From Streptomyces tauricus (lineage in GTDB: Bacteria; Actinomycetota; Actinomycetes; Streptomycetales; Streptomycetaceae), in contig NZ_BMVY01000018.1 in NCBI RefSeq assembly GCF_014650955.1, positions 1-64,000 on the forward strand: a DNA stretch of 64,000 bases, read 5' to 3'. The notes beneath the pieces were generated by a model that ran no database searches, was not told where the DNA came from, and saw only the letters and a program-made list of their open reading frames with translations. A program made the translations under genes and the position numbers. This document shows, one piece after another, positions 1 through 9,000 of this stretch. Position 1 is the stretch's first letter. The number at the start of each line of letters is the position of its first letter.

Positions 1-3000
1 ACCACCGCGGTCGGCCGGGCGGCCGGGCGCGGGCAGCGCGCGCCGGTCGAGCTTGCCGTTCCGGGTGACGGGGATCGCCGGGATCTCAACCAGCGCCGAC
101 GGCACCAGGTGCGCCGGCAGCCGCCGCTCCAGCGACCGCCGCAGCGTGACCGTGTCGATCGCCCCGCCCGGTGGCGGGACGACGTAGCCGACCAGCCGGC
201 GGTCGCCCGGCTCGTCCTCGCGGACGGTCACCGCGGCTGCGGTCACCCCCGGCTCCTCGCGCAGAGCCACCTCGACCTCGCCCGGCTCGATCCGGAACCC
301 GCGGATCTTCACCTGGTCGTCCGTCCGGCCCAGGAACTCCAGCTCGGCGGCGGCGTTCCAGCGCACCAGGTCGCCGGTGCGGTACATCCGCGACCCGGGC
401 GGCCCGTACGGGTCGGCGACGAACCGGGACGCGCTCAGTCCTTGCTGCCCCACATATCCGTTGGCCACCGTGGTGCCCGCCAGGTACAGCTCGCCGGTCA
501 CCCCGTCGGCCACCGGGCCCAGCCACTGGTCCAGGACGTACACGCGCACGTTCGCCATCGGCCGGCCGATCGGTACCTCGGGGGAGGACGGCGGCAGCTC
601 TCGCCCGCGCCAGGCGATGACGACGATGCCGGTCTCGGTCGGTCCGTACTCGTTGTGCACGGTCAGGGCGCGGTTGCGGGCCAGCGCGCGGCGCAGCGAC
701 GCCGAGTGGGCCATGGCCTCGCCGGCCTGGACGATGTGTGTCAGCGGGGCCAGGTCGTCCTCGGTGCCGGGCAGCGCGTCGAGCAGTGCCTGCAGCGCGA
801 TGTTGGGCAGGTGCAGCTCGGTGACGGACCGGCGGCCGATCCAGGCGGCCAGCGCCTGTGGGTCGCGCCGTACTTCGTCGGGGCAGAGCACCAGGGTCGC
901 GCCGGACACCAGCGCCGTGCACATCTCCTGGAGGGAGACGTCGAAGCCGGCGGCGGCGAACTGGGCGACCCGCCGCTCGCGCGGCATCAGGGCGCGGTAC
1001 TCCTGGGCGAGCTTGTGCAGGGCGCGGTGCGGCACCAGGACGCCTTTGGGGCGGCCGGTAGAGCCCGAGGTGTAGATGATGTACGCGCTCTGCTCAGGGT
1101 GGCACGGCGCCGCGTCCTGGTCCTGGTCCGACTGTGCGGCCAGCGCCGCCGCCGTCCCGTCGTCGTCCAGCGCGATGCTCGGCACGCCGTTGAGCACCTG
1201 CGCGGGCCGCCCGGCGGTCAGGCAGAGCCGGGGCCGGGCGTCGTCGAGCAGGTACGCCAGCCGGTCGTCCGGGTACGCCGGGTCGAGCGGCAGGTAGGTG
1301 GCGCCGAGCTTCAGCAGCGCCGTCAGCGCCACGACCAGGTCCGGCGTGCGGGCCAGGTGGACACCGACCCGGTCCTCCGGCCGGATTCCGCGCTCGGCCA
1401 GCAGGCTCGCCAACCGGTTGGATCGGGCGTTGAGTTGACGGTACGTCAGGACGGTGGACTCGTCCTCGACCGCCGGCGCGTCGGGCGTCGTCCGGGCGCA
1501 CTCCTCGATCATCGAGGCGACGGTCTGCTCCGGGTACACCGCCTCCGTGGCGTTGCGCTTGCCGAGCAGCTCGGCCCGCTCGTCCGGCGAGATGATGTCG
1601 ATCTTCGACAGGGCGGCCTCGGGGTGCGCCAGGACGAAGTCGAGCACGGCCGTCCAGCGGGAGGTGATCCGCTCCACGGTCGCCGCGTCGAACAGCTCGG
1701 TGCGGTACTGGACCATCACGTCCAGGCCGCCCCGGTCCGGCCGCTCGCAGACGCTGAAGAACAGGTCGAACACCGAGTTCCCGGTGGGCGCCTCCTGCAC
1801 CTCCAGCTCCATCCCGGGCAGCGTGAACCGCTCCACCGGACTGTTCTGCAGGAAGAACGCCACCTGGAACAGCGGGTGCCCCGACGCCGAGCGCTCCGGG
1901 TTCAGGCGCTCCACCACCTGGTGGAACGGCAGGTCCTGGTGCTCGTACGCGGCGATGCCGGTCTCCCGCGCCTGCGCGACCAGGTCGACGAACCGCGGGT
2001 CGCCCGAGGTGTCGGTCCGCATCACCAGGGTGTTGACGAAGAACCCGACCAGTTCCTCCAGTGCCTCGTCCGTGCGGCCCGCGATGCCGGTACCGATCGC
2101 GATGTCGGTGCCCGCGCCGTAGCGGGTGAGCAGCGCCGCCATGGCCGCCTGCAGCACCATGAACGTCGTCGCGCCCTGACTGCGGGCCAGCTCCGCCAGC
2201 CCCCGGTGCACCCGGGCGGGCACCTCCAGCCAGGTGGTTGCGCCCAGCTGCGAGGTCGCCGTATGCCGCGGCCGGTCGGTGGGGAAGCCCACCCCGTCCG
2301 GGAGCTCCGCAAGCTGCACCGCCCAGTACTCTAGCTGCCGGGTGTACTCGCTGTGCGGGTCGGAAGGATCGCCCAGCAACTGCCGCTGCCACAGCGTGTA
2401 GTCGGCGTACTCGACCGGCAGCGCCTCCCAGGCCGGCGCGATGCCGGAGCGCCGGGCCGTGTACGCCGTCACCAGGTCGCGGGCCAGCGGGCCCATCGAC
2501 CAGCCGTCGGCGGCGATGTGGTGGATCAGGATCAGCAGCACGTGCTCGTGCGGACCGGTCCGGAAAAGCCACGTCCGGATCGGGATCTCGGCCGCCAGGT
2601 CGAAGGGGTGCCGGGCCGCCGCGGCGAGCCGGGCCGCGGACTGCGCGGCCGGCACCGTCTCCTCGGTGAAAGGCGCCGCGGCCTCGGCGGCCGGCCGCAC
2701 ATGCTGCTCGGGAACGCCGTCCAGCACCGGGAAGACCGTGCGCAGTGGCTCGTGCCGGGCCACCAGGTCGTCCACCGCTGCGCGCAGTGCCGCCGTGTCC
2801 AGGTCGCCGGTCATCCGGAACGCGAACGGCATGTTGTAGGTCGGCGACGGGCCTTCCAGGCTGTGCTCGAACCAGATGCGCTGCTGCGCGTGCGACAGCG
2901 GCAGCGTCGCCGGCCGCACCGCCTGCTCCAGCGCCGGCCTGGCTCGCGTCCTGCTGGTCAGGCGCTGGGCCAGGTCGGCGACGCTCGGTGCCTCGAACAG

Positions 3001-6000
3001 GGTCCGGACGGGGAGCTCCACGCCCAGCGCGGTGCGGACCCGGCTGACCAGCCGGGTGGCGAGCAGCGAGTGGCCGCCCAGGTCGAAGAAGCTGTCGTCG
3101 ATGGTGATCCGGTCGACGCCCAGCACCTCCGTGAACAGGTCGCACAGCAGCGCTTCGCGGTCGTCGCGCGGGCTGCGCCCCGAGCCGTCGCCGGTGTATG
3201 TGGGTGCGGGCAGTGCCTGGCGGTCGACCTTGCCGTTGGTGGTCATCGGGATGGTGTCGATCAGCATCAGCACCGAGGGCACCAGGTACTGCGGCAGCCG
3301 CTCGGCGAGCCCGGCGCGCAGCGCCTTGATCAGTCGGCCCGCTGCCATCGTCCGGGTCGGTGTGTTGACCAGCGCGTCCGGGCGGGATTCGGCCTGCCAC
3401 AGTCCGTCGAGCGGGGCGGTGGCCAGTTCGGCCGACAGCACCACCGCGTCGAACAGGTCGGCGCGGCCCCCGCAGTAGGTGGTGGCCACCGTCCGGCCGT
3501 TGGCGTCGCCCCAGGCGTGCAGCGACTCGGGGTCGAGCGCCTGCCCGGTGTCGGCCTGCGGGAGGTCCGCGAGCCGGGCCCCGGGCGCAGCGTCCTGCAG
3601 TGCCCGCAGGGTGTGCCACTCCGCCGCGGTCCGCTCGTTGAGCAGGCCGCGGATCCGGACGCCGCCGGTGTGCGCCGCGACGATCTCCTCGACGGCTGCC
3701 AGGCCGCCGCCCGGCCACCCCACCTCGGGCAGCCGCGCCAGCGGGTGCGAGGGCACGGGCGCCTTGTGCAGCGTCACGTCGTAGCGGTGCAGGGACATCT
3801 CGTTGCGGCCCAGGCCCCGCTTCAGCCGGACGTCGACCCCGGCGACGTCCGCGCGCCCGGTCAGTGCCGCGAAGAACCCGGGATCGACGACGAGTTCCCG
3901 CTCCAGGCGCAACGCCGCGTCGGCCGCCTCCAGTACCCGTGCCGCCTCGGCGTCCGCTCCGAAGCGCCCGGTTTGGAGCGCGACGTGGAAGGCGCGCAGC
4001 GACATCCGGTTGCGCACGTCGCCGACGAAGATCCGCCCGCCGGGCCGCAGCAGCGCCAGCGCGCCCTCCAGCACCCGCGTCAGGTAGTCGCCGGACGGGA
4101 AGTACTGGATCACGGAGTTGATCACGACGGTGTCGAAGTGTCCGGCGGGCAGGCCCTCGAAGTCGTCCGCGCCGCGGGTGGACAGGTGGGTGCGCCCGGC
4201 CCACTCGGTGTCGCGCAGCTGAAAGGTGAGCCGGTCGATCACCGAGGCGGAGAAGTCGGTGGCCCAGTAGGACTCCACGTGCGGCAGCAGTTCGCTGAGC
4301 AGCAGGCCGGTGCCGACGCCGATCTCCAGCACGTTGCCCGGCTCCAGTGCGAGGATCCGGCCGACGGTGGCGGCCTGCCATTCGCGCATCTCGGCCAGCG
4401 GGATCGGTGCGCCGGTGTAGGAGCTGTTCCAGCCGGAGAAGTCCGCGCCGAACCCGACGGCGTCCTCGTGCCCGTACAGCGACTCGTACGTCGCCTCCCA
4501 GTCGGCCACGAAGTCGCCCGGGTCGGTGTCCGCGTCCGGCATCGGCACCACGTAGCCGACCAGGCGGCGGTCGCCGGGGACGTCCTCGCGCACCACCACG
4601 GTGGCGGCCAGCACCGCCGGGTCCTCCCGCAGCACCGCCTCGACCTCGCCGGGCTCGATCCGGTGGCCGCGCAGCTTCACCTGGTCGTCGGCGCGGCCGA
4701 TGAACTCCAGCTGCCCCCGCGCGGACCAGCGGACCACGTCCCCGGTCCGGTACATCCGTGACCCGGGCGGCCCGAACGGGTTCGCGACGAAGCGCTCGGC
4801 GGTCAGCGCGGCCCGCCCCAGGTAGCCGCGGGCCTGGCCCGCACCCGCGACGTACAGCTCGCCCGCGACGCCGTCGGCCACCGGCTCCAGCGCCCCGTCC
4901 AGGACATAGGCCCGGGTGTTGGCCAGCGGCCGGCCGACCGGGACGCCGGCATCGAGGTCGGCGTCCGCGTCGATGGGGAAGTGCAGGACGAACGTGGTGG
5001 TCTCGGTCGGCCCGTAGCCGTCGACGATCCGGACCTCGGGCGCCGCCGCCCGCACCAGTGCCACCGCCGAGGCAGGCACCACGTCGCCGCCCGACCAGAT
5101 CTCGGTCAGGGTACGCAGCCGCTGCGGGTACTGCGCGGCGACCACCGTGAACAGCGCCGCCGTCATCCACGCGGCCGTCACACCGTACTCCTCGATGCAC
5201 CCCGTCAGCACGGCCGGGTCGGCCGCGCCGGGCGGAGCGAGCACCACCGTGCCGCCCGAGCACAGCGGCACCCACAGCTCGTACGTGGAGGCGTCGAACA
5301 CGTGCGGGGAGTGCGCCAGCACCCGGCTGTGCCCGCTGCCCCACGCCGGGTCCTGCACCAGCTCGGCGACGTTGCGGTGGGTCGTCGCGATGCCCTTGGG
5401 GCGGCCGGTGGAGCCGGAGGTGTACATCACGTAGGCCAGCTGGTCCGGCCGCACGACGGGCAGCGCGGCACCTGCGGCGGGGCCCTCCAGCGCCGAGACC
5501 AGGTCGGCGACCTGCGCGCCGGGTGCCAGCGCGGCGAGCCGCTCGACCGCGTCGGCGCCGGTGACGACGCACACCGGGCGCGCGTCGGCCATCACGTAGC
5601 CGATGTGGGCGTCCGGATGGCCGAGGTCGACCGGCAGGTACGCGGCCCCCGCCTTGAGGACGCCGAGCAGGACGGCGAGCAGCTCCGGCGAGCGGGGCAG
5701 GGCGACGGCGACCGGGTCCTCCGGCCGGGTGCCCCGGGCGAGCAGCCAGTTCGCCACCCGGTCGGCCCGCTCGTCCAGCTGCCGGTACGTCCACTGCCCG
5801 CCCTGAAAGACCAGCGCGACCGCGTCCGGGGCCCTGCGGACCTGCGCGGCGAACAGCTCGGTCAGCGGGGCGTCGCGCACCGGGTGGGCGGTGTCGTTGC
5901 GCGCGACCAGCAGCTCGGCGCGCTCGGCGGGGGCGAGCAGCGGCAGGCGGCTGAGCCGGGTCTGCGGCGCGGCCGCCGCCCCGGCCAGCATCCGCTGCCA

Positions 6001-9000
6001 GCGCTCGAACAGCCGGACCACGCCGGCCGCGTCGTACAGGTCGGTCGCGTAGTCGATGTTGCAGGTCACACCGGCCGGCCGGCCGGCCTCGTCGAACCGT
6101 TCGAACAGGTCGACGTGCAGGTCGAACTGGGTGCGGCCGGTCGGCGGCGCGTCGTAGGCGACGTCCAGGTCGGCCAGGGCGAAGTCGGGGGCCTTGTTGT
6201 TCTGCACCGCCAGGATGATCTGGAACAGCGGGTGGTGGGCGGCCGAGCGGCGCGGGTTGACCCGCTCCACCAGGTGGTCGAACGGCACATCCTGGTGCTC
6301 GTAGGCCACCAGGCAGGTTTCCCGGACCCGCCGCAGCAGTTCCGCGAAGGTCGGGTCGCCGCTGGTGTCGGTCCTGATCACCAGGGTGTTGACGAAAAAC
6401 CCGACCAGGTCGTCCAGGCCGTTGTCGAGCCGGCCCGCGATCGGCGCGCCGACCGCGGTGTCCGTGCCCGCGCCCATCCTGGTCAGCAGCGCCGCCATCG
6501 CGGCCTGCACCACCATGAAGAGCGTCGCGCCCGCGCCCTGCGCCAGCGCCACCAGCTCCCGGTGCAGCTCGGCGGACAGCTCGAAGGTCTCCATCGAGCC
6601 CCGGTAGGAGGCCACCGCGGGCCGCGGCCGGCCGGTCGGGTAGGACACCACTTCCGGTAGCCCCGCCAGGTGCTCCGTCCAGTAGTTGACCTGCCGGGAC
6701 ATCACACTCGCCGGGTCGTCGCCGGCCCCCAGCGTCGCCAGTTGCCACAGCGTGTAGTCCGCGTACTGCACGGGCAGCGGGGCCCAGTCCGGCTCGCCGC
6801 CCGAGCGCCGCGCCGCGTACGCCGCCATCAGGTCCTCGGCCAGCGGCACCAGCGACCAGCCGTCGCCGGCGATGTGGTGGACGATCACCAGCAGCACGTG
6901 TCGCTGCGGCGCCACCTCGAACAGCCAGGCGCGCAAGGGGAGGTCGCGCGCCAGGTCGAAGGTGTGGGTGGAGACCGCCAGCAGTTCGCCCTCCAGGTCC
7001 GCGGCGTCCACCCGGCGGCGGTCGAGCTCGACGGACGCCTCCGCGGCCGGGACGATGCGTTGCTCCGCAGTGCCCTCGACGTCCGGGTAGACCGTCCGCA
7101 GCGACTCGTGACGGCGCACCAGGTCGCCGAGCGCGCTCTCCAGCGCGGCGCTGTCGAGCCGCCCGTCCAGGCGCAGCGCGAGCGGCATGTTGTACGTCGC
7201 CGACGGGCCCTGCAGGCGGTCCTGGAACCATAGGCGGCGCTGCGCGTACGACAGCGGGATGCGCTCCGGGCGGACCTGCGGAGTCAGTGGCTCGCGCGGC
7301 GGGGCGCTGTCGCGCAGCCGCTGGACGAGTTCGGCGACGGTCGGCGCCTCGAAGAGTTGACGCACTCGCAGTCTGGCGCCGGTGGTGGCGCGGATCCGGC
7401 TCAGCAGCCGGGTGGCGAGCAGCGAATGGCCGCCCATCGCGAAGAAGTTGTCGTCGATCGACACCCGGTCGGCGCCGAGCACCTCACCGAACAGCTGGCT
7501 CAGCAGCGCCTCCTGGCCGTCGCGCGGGGCCCGGCTGTCGCCCGTGAGGGCGTCCTGCGGTTGCGGCACGAACGCACCGGCCTCCGGGCCGGCGCCCGCG
7601 CCGGTGCGCGCCAGCAGCGCCGCCGGCTCCCACCCGCCGGGCGTGGGGAACGCGCCGACCCGGGTCGCCGGGTCGTCGGCGGCCTGCGCCAGGACCGCGA
7701 CCCAGCCCTCCAGCAGGGAGCGGACGGACTGCGCCTCGAACAGGTCCAGGGCGTAGTGCGCCACCAGGCGGATGCCACCGGGCCGGCCGTCGTCGGTCCA
7801 CGACTCGGTGACGTCGAAGTGCACGTCGGTCAGCAGCTTCCCGGTGGACAGGATCTGCGCGCAGACCTCAGCGCCCGCCACCCCGATCCGCGCGTCCGGT
7901 GTGTTCTGGAGCGTCAGACTGACCTGGTACAGCGGGTGGTGCGCGGTCGAGCGCACCGGGTTGAGCGCCTCCACCAACCGGTCGAACGGCAGGTCCTGGT
8001 GCTCGTCGGCGCCGATGCAGGTCTCCCGCACCCGCGCCAGCAGGTCGGTGAAGCGCGGGTCGTCCGCGGTGCTGGTGCGGATGACGAGGGTGTTGACGAA
8101 GAAGCCGACCAGGTCGTCGAGTTCGTCCTCGGTGCGGCCGGCCGCCATCGTGCCCACCGCCAGGTCGGTGCCTGCGCCGGCGCGGGTGAGCAGCACCGCC
8201 AGGCTCGCGTGCAGCACCATGAACAAGGTGGTGCCGGTGTGGCGGCCCAGCTCCGTCAGCCGCTCGTGCAGGTCGGTGGGGACGGTCAGCGGCAGCGTTG
8301 CGCTGTTCTGCGAGGCGACGGCCGGACGTGGACGGTCGGCGGGGAAGCCGACCCGGTCCGGCAGGTGGGCCAATTGTTCCTGCCAGTAACGCACTTGGCG
8401 GTGCAGCGGGGTGTCCGGCGCGTCCACCGCGCCGAGCCGGTCGCGCTGCCACAGCGTGTAGTCGGCGTACTGGACCGGCAGCGGCGCCCACTCGGGCGTC
8501 CGGCCCGCGCACCTGGCGGCGTAGGCGGCCGTCAGGTCGTCGGCGAGCGGCCGCATCGACCAGCCGTCGCCCGCGATGTGGTGGACCACCATCAGCAGCT
8601 GGCGCAGCTGCGGACCGGTCTCGAACAGCCAGGCCCGGAACGGGATCTGGGTGGCCAGGTCGAACTCCTGCCGGGCCGCGTACCGGACGGCCGCGTCCAG
8701 CTCGGCGGCCGGCAGGCGCATCTGCCGGACCAGGTCCTCGGCCGCCGGAGTGGCCACGATCCGCTGCTGCGGCATCCCGCTGTCGGCCACGAACACGGTG
8801 CGCAGGGCCTCGTGCCGCTCCACCACGTCACGCAGCGCCCCGATCAGCGCTGCGGTGTCGACCGGGCCGGTGATCCGGAAGCTGAACGGGATGTTGTACA
8901 GCGCCGACGGCCCGTTGAGCTGTTCGACGAACCACAGCCTCTGCTGCGCCAGGGACAGCGGCAGCGGGTCGGGGCGCTCCAGCGGTGTCAGCGGCGCGCG

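Noticed and set aside
109..2334. Long plus-strand open frames opposite the NRPS (also at 2353-4761, 4981-6660, 7357-9078, 9124-11511)
   Set aside because: Antisense shadows of the NRPS gene with Arg/Gln/Val-rich composition and no domains.
1094..7231. A very long open frame on the minus strand (more than 2000 codons) inside the NRPS
   Set aside because: It is read in another frame than the NRPS domains, is full of Arg, Gly and Ala, and shows no domain. It is a shadow caused by the high GC content.
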